A stretch of DNA of 64,000 bases, from assembly GCA_016946835.1 (NCBI GenBank), contig JACVTC010000108.1, positions 475,001 through 539,000 on the forward strand. The letters run 5' to 3'. Positions within the stretch are counted from its first letter, which is position 1, and each line of letters opens with the position of its first letter. This DNA comes from Neocallimastix lanati (nom. inval.) (Eukaryota > Neocallimastigomycota > Neocallimastigomycetes > Neocallimastigales > Neocallimastigaceae). The notes beneath the pieces were generated by a model. The model was not told the DNA's origin. It did not search any database and worked only from the letters and a program-made list of their open reading frames with translations. Positions 12,753 through 25,095 of the stretch are shown here, one piece after another. A program made the position numbers and the translations under genes.

Positions 12753-14363
12753 ATAAAAGATGAAATATTTTCTTCAAATTATTATATATCGGTCGGTAAA
12801 CTATTTGAGCCATTCTCTATGCTCTTTACAAGATTTTTAATATTTCAACCACCTGAAAAATATTTAATACCTCATAAAATATCACCATTACCAGGACTTC
12901 ATGAAGGAGTATCCAGCTCACTGGTATGTGGATTTAATATAGGTATTAGTAAATATGTTACCAATGAAAGGAAAAATGCTTCATTGATCGCTCTGGATTA
13001 TATAACTTCTCTGGAGACTCATAAAAAATTTGTTTTAAAGGAATTAACAACACCATTTATGCCTAGTTTATTAGATGATGAAGAGGTATGTCATTCAATT
13101 GATTGTGAATTATTTAAAAGTTTTCAGTATATTGGTAGACAAATAAATAAAAATAGTATATATGATTTTGATACGTATTCCGATAAATATAGAAATTATA
13201 TTTATGAATTTTTGTATGGAAATAAAATGGCTTCTGATGTTCTAAAGAAAGTTGAAGATATATCGAAAATATATTACGTTTCGTTAAATACGAAGGATTC
13301 AGCTATTGGATTGGTTAGTTTAGTCATTGTTTCATTCCTATCATTAATAATGATTTTATCCTTAATATTCCTTTTTAAAGAGTTTTATATTCCATTTTTC
13401 GAATTTTTAAGCATTGATTTTTGGATTTTGATTATAATTGGATTAATTTTAATTTCTTCAATTTGTTTCACAAAATTTGGTAAGTTAACGTTATTCAAGT
13501 GCCATTTGAAAACAGCCATGTTTCATCTTGGATTCACCCTGATTCTGATACCAAATTTTCATAAATTAATTATAAACTTTCCAATACCCAATAAAATTTC
13601 TTATTGGACCTTCAAACACAGGTACCTTTTTCTTCTCATCTTTCTATTTTTAGACTTAATCATTAATGGTTTATTAGTAGCGACTCCCTATATGATTAAA
13701 AATATTATGGTAGAAGATGGACAAAATTTCCAAATGTGTACAATGAATAATATATATGGAAAAATACTAGTATCGTCACCAGATTTCATTAAAATCATTA
13801 TTGTAGGAATTATGCTCATTTTAATATTTAGTGAATGGAATATTCAATCCACATTAATAGATATGAGACTTATCCTTGCAAGCCTTTACATTAATATTAT
13901 ATGCATTATTATCATTACCATTATAAAATATGTAAAATTTAACAGCTATAAAATATACTTTACGATAAAAGAATTTATTTACCTAACCATTACCATTTCA
14001 AATTATTTAATTTTGTATGGAATTAGATTACTAACTGCTTTTATGGAGAATTGGAAAATTAAATCTTCTTCTAAAAAAAATAAAAACAATTTAAACAAAA
14101 ATATAATAGCTATTACAGCAAAATTGAAAAACTGTAGATCAGATGATGAATCAAGCCAAAACAATAACAAAAGTTATTACGAAAGTAAAATGACAAACGA
14201 CAATAGCAATAATAGTAATTTTAACAGTGCTAGAGTACAATCTTTTTTCGTAAAAATAATGAATTGCCATTATTCAGTAGAATCAAATAGTTATAATAGT
14301 AGTCATAATTATAATAGTAATTCTGAAAATAAATCATATAATACATTCGAATCTACACCTTAA
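11134..14363 (+). CDS. Class C GPCR-like receptor with solute-binding-protein ectodomain
   Basis: Probable plasma-membrane receptor with a GABA-B-like seven-helix bundle. Five exons: 11134-11179, 11311-11672, 12017-12188, 12395-12538 and 12760-14363. All four introns are GT-AG (131, 344, 206 and 221 bases). The spliced length is 2328 bases, giving 775 residues. Exon 1 encodes a signal peptide (MILFALFLISIYLNI). Residues about 20-400 resemble an extracellular bacterial-type solute-binding domain: the segment spliced as KLVGL-PVQLSYSVMYSN, then TWNELIE and a GTYSLIDY.YS region. Seven hydrophobic helices run from residue 423 to about 670, and a Ser/Asn-rich cytoplasmic tail follows. Junctions were chosen because phases match and splicing restores continuous homology. 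AT repeats fill introns 2 and 4, including a 40-base A run before exon 5. Such receptors are expanded in gut fungi. The ligand is unknown. Confidence 0.88.
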
Positions 14364-15187
14364 AAACAAAAAAAAAAAATAAAAATAAAAAATTTTAATC
14401 GATATTTTATAATCAATATATTATTAATTTTATTATAATTATTATTTATTCTTTTTAACATAAATATTATAATTTAATGAATTTTTTTTTTTTTTTTTTT
14501 TTCAAAAAAAAAAAAAAAGTTATATGTTAAAATTTTACCTATCTTTTTCATATATTATCCTAACATTTTTTTTTAAAAAAAAATAATTAATTCGCTCTTC
14601 TTCTCTTTATATATATTACTTTAAAATTTTTTAAAGATTTATAAAAATATTTTCTTTAATCTATAAAAATTATGATGTATATTTTAAATTATTAATAATT
14701 AAATATATAATTATATATAATTACAAATATATATTTAAAAATGATATAAAAATAAAATTTCGAAAAAAAAAAAAAAAAAAAAAGAAGAAAATAATAAAAT
14801 ATTAAATAAAGAACTTAATTTAGTGAATTTACAAACATATTGGAGATTATTAAACATATTGGAGATTATTATATATATATAAAAAGTGATCGTTTAATAT
14901 ATTCTGTAATAGAAAATTAATATATATACATTTATATAACTTCACTCTTTAAAAGCACTCTATTTATAGACAGGGATTAGGAATATCATAATCTAGTATA
15001 ATTAAATATGTTTTATATGTCAATATATATATAAATGTACTTATATAGAAGAATATACAGTAGATATACTATAAAATGTTAAAAAAATAAAATTAAAATT
15101 AAAATTTTTTAAATAAAGTTTAAAAACAAAAATGATAAAAATAAATTTCATCATATTAAAATTATTTAAGTTATAAATGTATTAAAG
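14364..15187. other. AT-rich spacer downstream of the GPCR gene
   Basis: Poly-T and poly-A runs and short direct repeats (AACATATTGGAGATTATT occurs twice at about 14835-14870). It presumably includes the 3' UTR of the GPCR. No coding region is seen. Confidence 0.7.
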
Positions 15188-15220
<33 letters not shown>

Positions 15221-15250
15221 TTTTATTATATGAAATGAAGCTCTTTCTTT

Positions 15251-15284
<34 letters not shown>

Positions 15285-15306
15285 TATTATATGAAATGAA
15301 GCTCTT

Positions 15307-15351
<45 letters not shown>

Positions 15352-15376
15352 TATTATATGAAATGAAGCTCTTTTT
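15188..15376. repeat. Three-copy minisatellite
   Basis: Three copies of AATTTTATTATATGAAATG followed by AAGCTCTTT begin at 15219, 15280 and 15347. They are separated by poly-T tracts of different length, giving spacings of 61 and 67 bases. The unique part is identical in all three; only the T-tract varies. Confidence 0.9.
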
Positions 15377-16322
15377 TTTAATCAATTATATATTTTAATG
15401 AAAAAATATATTATGAAAGAATAATATTAATATACCAAATTAAATTCACAATAATTTTTCAAAAAAAAATAATAATAATATTAATATTAATATTAAATAA
15501 TTGAATAATAAATAATAAATAAATAAATAAATAATAAATAAATAAATAATAAGTGAATAATAATAATAAATAAAAATTATAAATAATATAATATTGAATT
15601 AATTGAATTATATAAATATGAATAATATATATATATATATATTTTTTTTTTATAATTTTCATTTTTATAATAAATAATAAATATAAATTACTGTAGATTT
15701 TCTTTCAAATATTATTTACAAATATATACAAGTATTTACAGAAGTTTCATATTATTATTAAATATTAAATATAATAAATAAAATTTAGTTAAAATAGTTA
15801 AAAATTATTTCATAATTATAATATTCATATGATTTAAAAGAATTCTTTTTTTATTTTTATTTTTATTTTTATTTCTATATAGGATTTTATCTATAAAGTT
15901 TTATTTCAATGTCATTTAAAATTTGTTTAAATTTCTTATTTTTATTTTTATTTTTATTTTTACTTTTTTTTTTTTTTTAATATTTAATATTTATTATTTA
16001 TTATTTGAGTGTGAGCCATTTCGTGAACTTCCCCAAATTTTTGAAAGCATGTGGCGTATTAAAAATGATGCATTCCACAATTGAAAATTATTAAATGAAT
16101 AAATGAATAAATAAATAAATAAAAATATTAACTAATATTATTGATGTATTTTATTTTTTTAAAGAAAATACTTAAAAATATTATTATTATTAGTATTAAT
16201 CGTCATTAATACTAATAATAATGGCGATTAAAATTATATATAATAATTATTATTATTATTTACAAATATATATATATAAATGAACTTATAAACATTTGAT
16301 GAAATTTCCATTGAATTAAAAT

Positions 16323-16353
<31 letters not shown>
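15377..16353. other. AT-rich spacer with a perfect hairpin
   Basis: No gene is seen. A short mixed-composition patch at 16011-16085 (ATTTCGTGAACTTCCCC) loosely resembles MULE terminal sequences but in a different base order. A perfect hairpin lies at 16183-16222 and a long A-run at 16327-16356. Confidence 0.6.
16183..16222. repeat. Perfect 18-base-pair inverted repeat
   Basis: The arm at 16183-16200 (ATTATTATTAGTATTAAT) is the exact reverse complement of 16205-16222, around a CGTC loop. It lies just upstream of MULE relic B. Confidence 0.9.
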
Positions 16354-16358
<5 letters not shown>

Positions 16359-17290
16359 AGACGAAAATTTTATGATATTCAAAAATCATGATTTTATTGT
16401 TTTTCGGTTACCATTCCAAGCAGAATTATTTTTTAAAAGTAAACATATTTTTGCGGATGGCACATTTTATATTACACCTATATTTTGTTATCAAGTATTC
16501 ATAACTAGAACCTATGTTACAGAATTAAATTGTTTTTACACTACTTCCTTTTCTATATTAAAAAAATAAAAAGCGAACAACTTTATGAAATATTATTTGA
16601 AGAAATAAAAAAAAAAAAAATTCTAGTAAATATAATAGTATTGAAATTACATCAAAAATATTTTATTGTTATTTTGAAAAAGCCATATATTTAATGCTGC
16701 AGAAAATGTTTTTCTTAATGTAAATATTAAATATTGTATATGGTATTTCAAAAAGGTTCATATATTTATTATCAAAATATTTCGAACTTTCCTTTTATTA
16801 ACCCATAAATATATATATGATATTTATAATAAAATAAAAAGTGAGTGTCAAGAACATAATTATGTTCAATTTTTGGAATTTTTAGAATATTTTAAAAAAA
16901 AAATATTATTTTAATAAACTAAGAAACTGATAATTGGAATTATTATGATAATATTGAGCATATTACAAATAATGCTTCAGAATCTTTTAATAAATACTTA
17001 AAAAAAAAAAAATTTTTGAAAAAAAAAACCAACCTTTTTTTTCAATTATTATCAGAATTTCAAGTAGAAGAATCCAAATATTATATTGACTACAAAAGGA
17101 GAACTGCTGGAATTTTGAAAAAAAAAATAATACGAACAGAGGAAATCAAGGCTTTAGTTAAATATTAAAAAATATGGAAACTCTATTAAAAAAAAAAAAA
17201 AAAGAAGGAAAGTGTTAGAAATGATTTAACTGAATTATAGTTGAAATGCTTAAATGATTTAAATATTAAAATTATTAATTAAAAATAAAT
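16354..17290 (+). pseudogene. MULE-family transposase relic, copy B
   Basis: The longest intact stretch is 16372-16569. It matches copy A over the first-Asp region: FADGTFYITP followed by YQVFITRTY and FYTTSFSILKK. Later pieces are recognisable in shifted frames: the C-W-Y-F region near 16720-16750, NNASESFNKYLK near 16960-17000 and a C-terminal tail with GACCAAATGAATTCTAT, as in copy A. It is broken by several A-run insertions, frameshifts and stops. The catalytic Asp of the DGTF motif survives, but the frame does not. Confidence 0.8.
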
Positions 17291-17776
17291 TTTTTACGAA
17301 ATGACAGAAAATTGACCAAATGAATTCTATCGTACATAATTATTACTCATTAATAGTTAAATCTATTTTAAAAAGAGAATAAATGAATAAATACAATAAT
17401 GATTAAAGTATTTTTAATCTTTATTGAATATTATTTTTTTTAGAAAATATAAAAATATACTGTTACATTTAAAAATTATTTTAATACTTTTTTTTTTTTT
17501 TTTTTTTTTTTGTTTGTTTGTTTTTTACAAAATATATCTTTAAATAAATATTATAAATAATTAATTTATTACTATTTTACAAAATATTAAAATATATTTT
17601 TTTAATTAAATATTATAAATAATTATTTTATTACTATTTTACAAAATATTAAAAATATATTATTTGTAAAAATAATATTAAAATAAATATATTATAAAAA
17701 AAATTTTAAAAAACATATTTTGAATTTTTATTTATTTATGTCTATCATTCAAAAAGTTTAAGGAGTCCATTCATTG

Positions 17777-17823
<47 letters not shown>
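17291..17823. other. AT-rich spacer ending in a 44-base poly-T run
   Basis: Contains a partly repeated module ACAAAATAT..AAATATTATAAATAATTA (17530-17650, about two copies) and a T-run of 44 at 17780-17823. No gene is seen. Confidence 0.7.
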
Positions 17824-17824
<1 letters not shown>

Positions 17825-18290
17825 AATTGAATTGAGTATTACTAGTTACTAGCTAGATTTCTTGGTAAGAAGGAGAAAGAATTACAATTTAGAATGACAA
17901 CTAAAACCACAATACTCTTTAGTATAATCGCAATTAACAATACTTAAAAATAATACTTAATTGGTTTGATGGTTAAACATCATACATTGAACCATATTTA
18001 CTATTGATGGAGGTCTTTTTTTTATCAGTAATACTAATAGCTTTGGTAAATAGTTTTAAAATTGATTCTCCTAATAGGGTTAGGTTAGGTTTTCTTAATA
18101 AATAGAGGATGAAGTGGAACTACACTTTTCCAAATTCATATTGACTCTCGTTGACAAGTAGTACTCAAAAGAGAGAAAGTATTTTATGAGTGTATTTAAA
18201 GGTGATAGCTTAATACCCCTTCCTGGGATAGAAATCTAGGTTAAATATATTTGGGACTATATCATTGATAGAACAGATAAAATTATTATT
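17824..18290. other. Unclassified balanced-composition island
   Basis: About 470 bases with much higher GC than the surroundings, no long open frame and no tRNA-like arm. It includes GGGTTAGGTTAGG at about 18077-18089 and TCCTGGGATAGAAATCTAGG near 18220-18240. It may be a degraded LTR or other retroelement. I cannot assign it. Confidence 0.35.
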
Positions 18291-19541
18291 ATAATGTAAT
18301 TTAATTTTTTTTTTTTTTTTTTTAATATTATTAAATAATTTATTTATTTATTTATTTATATTCAAATGATGTTTTTTTTTTTTTTTTTTTTTCAATTAAT
18401 TAATTTTTATTAATTTAAAAGAGGTACGTACAACGTTACACATATTCAAAGAAGAATTTTATTAATTTATTTTTATTTTAACAAATATATTTCAAATGAA
18501 ATATTAATATTAATTTAAAAATTTTTTTTTATTTTTAATAAAAAAAAAAAAATAGAATATAATATATATATATATAAAAAAAAAGCTTTATTAATAATTC
18601 TTTAGTAAAGATTCCACTAATTATAAAAGTAAAACATTAGTAATAATAATTATATATATATATATTTTGAACTTGGGAAAAGTTCAAAATATATATATAT
18701 AGTTATTATTATTGAATAGATCCAGTATAAAATAAATAAATATATAATTAAAATATATATATCTATTTATTAACTATTAAGTAAAAACTAAAACAAAGCA
18801 AAACAAAAAACAAAACAAACAACAAAAATAAAAATAAAAAATAAAAAACAAAAAATAAAAATAAATTATTTAAATCTTATTAACTCTTTTTCTTTTAACA
18901 CTACTACACTTTTATCAATAATATTTTAGTAACTTTTCTTTTTTCTTTTTTTTTTTTTTTAATAAAATAAATTAATAATTTTTTTTTTATTAAAATAGTC
19001 TTATTTTATTTTTACTTTTTTGATAAATATAAATATAAATATTTATAATTAAATAATTATATAAACGAAAATAATAAAATTAATTATATGAATATCGTTT
19101 TTTTTTTTTTTTTATTTGATCACTATTAGTGATAAAATAAAAAAAATAATAATGTTATATATATAAATATTTATAACATGTCTCTTTAAATATAATTGTT
19201 TTGTTTGATTTTATTACAAAAAATAATATTTATATATATTATATCCAATAATTGAATAATTTTAATATACCAAAATATTATATATTTTGCTTTGAATATT
19301 TTGTTTCCTTTTTTTTTTATTGTATTTTATTATTCAATATAAATTGAATTTTTATTTTGTTTTTATATTTATTTTATATTATTTCATTTATTTTTTTTAT
19401 TTTTACTTATTTTTATTTTCTTATGCTTTCTTTTTTTTTTTTTTTTTCCATTCCCAATTTTCTTATTATTTTCATAATATAAAAATAATTTCTTCTAGAA
19501 ATATTTCAAAAAAAAAAGGGTTAATTTATTTAATTATGATT
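18291..19541. other. AT-rich spacer with a long hairpin, downstream of the Pmp3 gene
   Basis: Poly-T runs, TA runs and A-rich patches. The open frame over 19320-19643 is low-complexity and antisense to Pmp3 exon 2, so it is not called. The hairpin at 18640-18712 is listed separately. The right part presumably contains the Pmp3 3' UTR. Confidence 0.65.
18640..18712. repeat. Long near-perfect inverted repeat with GGGAA loop
   Basis: The left arm ends in ATATATATTTTGAACTT and the right arm begins AAGTTCAAAATATATATAT, around a five-base GGGAA loop at about 18675-18679. Pairing continues outward through the TA run into AATAATAATT versus AGTTATTATT, giving roughly 30 paired bases. The non-TA tip (TTTTGAACTT) means this is more than a simple TA repeat. 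Confidence 0.85.
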
Positions 19542-19992
19542 TTACTCTTCATTAATTGGATGGTATTGGTCATCGTTCTTGAGAGCTTCATAGTTTTCAT
19601 CTCTGTAGACGAAGCAAATGTACCAACCGTGGGCAATACCTAATTTTTAAATTATTTATAATATAAAAGTATAATAAATATATTTTAAAGAAAAATAATA
19701 TAAATACATTACGAAATATTTATTTAGTACCAAATTTGTAGTTATTATTTTATTATTTTTATAAAAAGAATATATTTTTATAATAAAATATATATATATA
19801 TTTTTTTCAATTATATCTATATAATGATTATTAATTTTATATAAATTTTTATTTACCTGGAACAACACCAATAAGAGTAAGAATAAGGTTAATCCAGAAG
19901 TCGTTAAGAAGACCTCTCTTGAAGAAAACAGCGAGAGGTGGGAGGAAGAAAGCAAGAACAAAGTATAAGATATCCTTGATAGTGAAATGCAT
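19542..19992 (-). CDS. pmp3: Pmp3 / UPF0057 family plasma-membrane proteolipid
   Basis: Small hydrophobic membrane protein of the Pmp3 (UPF0057) family, linked in yeast to plasma-membrane potential and salt tolerance. Two exons on the minus strand: 19992-19857 and 19639-19542. The 217-base intron has GT/AG ends and falls within the conserved PG-I segment. The spliced length is 234 bases, giving 77 residues. There are two membrane segments: DILYFVLAFFLPPLAVFF, then FWINLILTLIGVVPGIAHGWYI. The family hallmarks P-P-L-A-V and D-FWIN-LLT..G..PG are clear. A hydrophilic tail of about 22 residues (YRDENYEALKND and on) extends past the minimal family length, as in longer members. The ATG at 19990-19992 is the first in frame and has an A-rich context. 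Confidence 0.93.
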
Positions 19993-20696
19993 TTTAACTA
20001 TAAAAAATTATATATAAATAATAAATTAAAAATTAAAATTAAAAAGTTAAAATAAAATTATTTTTCGGAAAAATTATATAAAATATACTAATTTTTTTTT
20101 TTTTTTTCTTATCTACTCCAATAATATTTTTTTGTCCTTTCTTATTATTATCTATTCTAATAATATTTTTATGTCTTTTTTTTATTATGTCTTATTTTAT
20201 TTTTTTTTATTTATTTATTATTATTAATTTTTTTTTCCTTTTTTTGCTTTTCCTTTTTTTTTTTTTTGTTTATTTTTTTTTTAAATAATTTTATATTGTA
20301 CTACAACTATTAAGTTTATTTTATTTATGCTTTTATAATTTATATATATATTTTTCCTTTATTCCTCTATTATTCTATATCAGTTTCTATTCCTATATTT
20401 ATCAATTTTAAAAAAAGATCTATTGAACATTTACTTTTTTTTTTATTTAATTTTTATTTTATTTTATTAATTTTATTTTTTTATAAAAAAAAATTATTAA
20501 AAGTATTCTTTTCTTTTATATATTTTTATATATATATTTTTTTATTATTTATGATAATATAACCAGTTAATTTATACAGTTAATGAATAGAATAAATAAA
20601 ATAAATTCTATTTCATAATAAACTTAAATAAATAATTAAATTTTAATAATAATAAAAGTAATAATAATAAACATTCTTTTAATAGAAAAAATATTC

Positions 20697-20935
20697 AATT
20701 AATAAATAATAAAATATATAAAATAAATAATAAAATATATAAAATAAAATAAATAATAAAATATATAAAATAAATAATAAAATATATAAAATAAATAATA
20801 AAATATATAAAATAAATAATAAAATATATAAAATAAATAATAAAATATATAAAATATATAAAAGAAAATAATAAAATATATAAAAGAAAATAATAAAATA
20901 TATAAAAGAAAATAATAAAATATATAAAGATATGA
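20697..20935. repeat. Tandem array of an AT-rich unit of about 19-21 bases
   Basis: Roughly a dozen copies of AATAAAATATATAAAATAA. The last three or four carry AAAGAAAATAATAAAATATAT variants, so the array has homogenised in two blocks. Confidence 0.9.
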
Positions 20936-21189
20936 CGAAATTTTTATGATGATAATGAATAAAATAAATGAAAAAAAAAAGTAGTTAATTTAGAATAAAA
21001 AATTATGACAATGTACCATTTGACCAAAAAAAAAAATTTTTTTTTGTTTTTTTTTTAATTTAGTATTAACTGATGAATGTATTTAAATAATTAATTAAAA
21101 CTATTTTTGTTTATATCAATTTATCTATTTATTATTAATATATTTTCATCGAAAATCAAAATTCTTTTTTTAATACTATTGGTTTAAAA

Positions 21190-21343
21190 TAATATGGTGA
21201 AAATGAAAAAAAAAAAATTTTTTTTAAATTATAATTAAATCATTATATATAATCTCAATTTATTCTAATATGGTGAAAATGAAAAAAAAAAAATTTTTTT
21301 TAAATTATAATTAAATCATTATATATAATCTCAATTTATTCTA
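21190..21343. repeat. Perfect 77-base tandem duplication
   Basis: 21190-21266 and 21267-21343 appear identical, including the lengths of the internal A12 and T8 runs. Both copies start AATATGGTGAAAATG and end CTCAATTTATTCT. Confidence 0.93.
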
Positions 21344-22287
21344 ATATTTTTCAAATATTTTATAAATTATTTTGTATTTTATATAGATTTTTATATCTAT
21401 TATATATGGATTATATATAGTAATATAATTTTATTATTAAAAAGTATATTATTTATTCATTTATTCATTCATTCATTTTACACATTTATTTATTATTTAT
21501 TTATTTATTTATTTATTAATTATTATTTATTTATTATTATTTATTTATTAATATTTATTAATAAAAGTTAATTATTTAGTATTTATTATAACTATTTAAA
21601 TTATTAATTAAATAGTGATAATTCGAATTCTATAATATACAAGAAAGTGTAACGCCTCTCTCATTAATATTAAACAATAAGAAAGTATATCACATTTATC
21701 ACATTTTATTACATGCATTAAATTTAACTAAAAAATAAGAAATAAAAAATACAAAAATATAAATGCTATTTTATAATTTTTTATATATTGAAAGTTTGCT
21801 TACTAGATTATTGATATTGACTATCAAAATTATTTTATTATAGTTGATTCAAGTTAATTCATTTATAATATATATAAAAGTTTAGATTTCTTTAAGGTCA
21901 AATATCTACATTCAATAATTATTACTAAATTCTAATAATAATAATAATAATAATAACAAATTAATTTAGTATTATTATTTTTATTATTTTATTATTATTA
22001 CTATTAATTATTTTATTATTATTTATTATTGCTAACTACTACGTGATTTATTAAAAGTGTATTTATGTAAATTTGTTTATGCACTTATTTTATGTTGTAT
22101 AAATTTATGTTAACAATACTTTTAAATGGTTTTGTGTAACTTGTATATATGTATCATATTGTTTCACGTGATACATTTTCTATAAAAATTTCATGAATGG
22201 ACTATCCACTTTTCGCCATAATACTTATAATTTATGCATTTTATGAGCAGCTATTCTATTGAAATTATATAATTCTTTAATACTATA

Positions 22288-22292
22288 AATAA

Positions 22293-22373
<81 letters not shown>

Positions 22374-22410
22374 AATTAATTAATTAATTAATTAATTAAA
22401 TAATTAAATA
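22288..22410. repeat. AAAT tetranucleotide array changing to AATT
   Basis: About 20 copies of AAAT (22288-22370) followed by about seven copies of AATT and then AAATAATT variants. Confidence 0.93.
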
Positions 22411-22688
22411 AAAAAAAAAAAACAGAAATATTTTACTTGAATCTTTTATTTTCAATAATAAAAATAATAATTGAATATTATACGTATAAAAAAAAATAAT
22501 GGTCTTATTTATTAATATTTAAGTCTACATAAAAACATTAAATAAACAAAAAAGAAAGTCTTTAATTTATATATAAATTATATAAATTTATGATTTTCTT
22601 TTCATTTATAATAAAATAATAAATTTATATATTCATTATTTATTTATTTATTTATTATTTATTTTAAATAGATTTAAAATAAACAACT

Positions 22689-22709
22689 TTTCTGGAAAGT
22701 TGTATTTCG
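22689..22709 (+). repeat. Left terminal repeat of MULE copy C
   Basis: Identical over 21 bases to 7039-7059, and placed about 500 bases upstream of transposase relic C. Copy A has roughly 940 bases between the same points, including its SINE-like insertion. Confidence 0.65.
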
Positions 22710-23045
22710 CAAAAAACTAAATAATTAAAACTAATTTATTCATAATAAATAAGTTAAATAAAAAACTTAATAACAAATAATAAAGAATTTTTTTTTTTTT
22801 TTTTTTAAAAAAATTATAAAATATTTATTTTAAAAACTTTTTAACCATTACATACATAATTAATTTATATTTATTTAAATATTTAATTTTATGTTTTGCA
22901 ATTGATATAGATGCATCAAATTCTTTTTCAAGTTGATAATATTAACTTTTATATTTTAAAACTTCCTTCTTATCGTTTAAAATAATGAAAGATTTGCATT
23001 TTTTTAAAAGTTTTATATTCAGTACATCTATATACTTTAAAATTA

Positions 23046-23084
<39 letters not shown>

Positions 23085-23202
23085 ATAAAAGATTAAATTT
23101 ATTTATTTTTTTTTTTTTTAATTACTAATAATTTGTTCTTTTCTTCAATTTGTTTCACTTATTTCAATATTTATATGTCCTTCTATAATAAAATATTTTA
23201 AT

Positions 23203-24480
23203 TAAAGATAAAATTAGAAAAAGTTCAATTCCATTGGGTATAGTACCTAAACATGTATTAATTATAGTTTCACAAGAAATGGGATTTATACGTCCTAAAT
23301 ATAAAACAATTAAATCCTAAATAACAAGAATTATAAATAAGCAATTACCTCCTGATATAACAAAGTTTGATGAAAATACTAATGAATCAAAATATTATAA
23401 AACAATAAGAAATGAGAATTTTATGATATTCAAAAATCCAAATTTAATAACTTTCCAATTTCCATTCTAAGTAAAATTATTTATGAAATATAATGAAGAT
23501 ATATTTACAAATGGTACTTTATATATTACGTCTAAATTTAATTATCAAGTATTCATTACTAGAACTTATGTTAAATATTTAAATAGTTTTTATACTACTA
23601 CTTTTTCGGTAATAAATAATAAAAAAAAAGCAATTTATTAGATGTTATTTTAAGAAATAAAAAAAAAAAAAAATTCAATTAAGTGTACATAAATTCGAAT
23701 ATATACTAAATTTTTATTATAATTAAAATAATTATGATTTACTACTATTAATATTAATAGTGAACATAATAAATTTTAAAAAAATTTAAAATATCAATGA
23801 TACTATATTTTCAGAAAAAAAATTTCATTGTGATTTCGAAAAAGGTATATCTAATACAGCCGAAAAAGTATTTCCTAAAATAAATACTAAATACTGTATT
23901 TGGCACTATAAAAGAGCATTAGAGTTTAAGAAAAAAAAAATTATGTTATAATTGAAGTAAAATATAATATTATATATATTTATTATAAAGGAATTTCGAA
24001 CTTACCCTTTTGTAAATTCTGAATATATAATTGTTATTTATAGTAGAATTAGGTGTGAAACAAATAATAATGACCAATTTTTGAAATTTTAGAATATTTT
24101 TTTTTTTTTAAAAAAAAAAAATACCATTTAAAAAATTATAAAAATTAGATTTATTGTAACAATATAGTACATATAACAAATAATGCCCCAGAATCTTTCA
24201 ATGGTTATTTAAATAATTTTATTTCAAAAAAACCTTCTTTTTATAAATTAGTCTATGCATTAAAGCAAGAAAAATATTTATCTTATAATGATTTCAAAAG
24301 GAAAAGTGCAAAATTTGAAAAAAAAAATAAAAAATAAAAAATAAAAATAAAATGAGGTAAAATTGATGAAATCTATATTTTAATTGAAATATACAAAATT
24401 ATGGAAACCAAATTAATTGATAATGGAAGTCCTAGAAATGATATTGTTGAATTAATATTTAGATGTTTAATTAATTTATA
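23203..24480 (+). pseudogene. MULE-family transposase relic, copy C
   Basis: Same transposase as copies A and B. It begins KDKIRKSSIPLGIVPK, goes through EMGFIRPKY and NFMIFKNPNL to YQVFITRTY (about 23550), then FHCDFEKGI, C-I-W-HY (about 23900) and NNAPESFNGYL (about 24190). It carries many stops (for example TAA at about 23319 and 23469). The catalytic motif DGTF has become NGTL, losing the first Asp. The right end is lost in an ATT array. This is the most substituted copy at the catalytic site. Confidence 0.82.
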
Positions 24481-24810
24481 TGTTATTATTATTATTATTT
24501 GCATTAATTATATTTATATTATTAATATTAGGTGAATTTATATTAGTCTTATTTATATAAAGTTTTTCATTATTATTTAACAAAAAATTATTATAATCAC
24601 TGTCAGCAAAAATAATTAATATTGACATTTTCCAATAAAGCATCTTCATTATCATTTTTATATCGTGTAATATTGTTATAGTGATTATCTTTTGATAATT
24701 TGTCACGATGATTGCTATTGTTATTATCGTTATGAAAATTATTATTAATATTATTATTGATATTGTTGATAAAATTAGCATCACTATTAAAATTATTATT
24801 ATCAGTATTA

Positions 24811-25051
<241 letters not shown>

Positions 25052-25095
25052 AATTTTCATTGCTACTGTTAAAACTATATTATTATAATTGTTAT

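Larger units (their letters stand above)
19993..22688. other. AT-rich spacer with several repeats
   Basis: No gene is supported. It contains a tandem array at 20697-20935, a perfect 77-base duplication at 21190-21343, an AAAT/AATT array at 22288-22410 and a short mixed island at about 22030-22260 that includes TTTCACGTGATA, a motif shared with the right end of MULE copy A. The first few hundred bases presumably hold the Pmp3 promoter. Confidence 0.65.

Noticed and set aside
16011-16040. MULE terminal repeat beside copy B
   Set aside because: It shares ATTTCG and ACTTCCCC but in a different order from the termini at 7.04 and 9.79 kb, so homology is not convincing.
18077-18089. Telomere-like GGTTAGGTTAGG
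   Set aside because: Only two repeat units in an internal island; no array.
19320-19643. Plus-strand frame of 107 codons
   Set aside because: Low-complexity start and antisense to the second exon of the Pmp3 gene, which has clear homology on the other strand.
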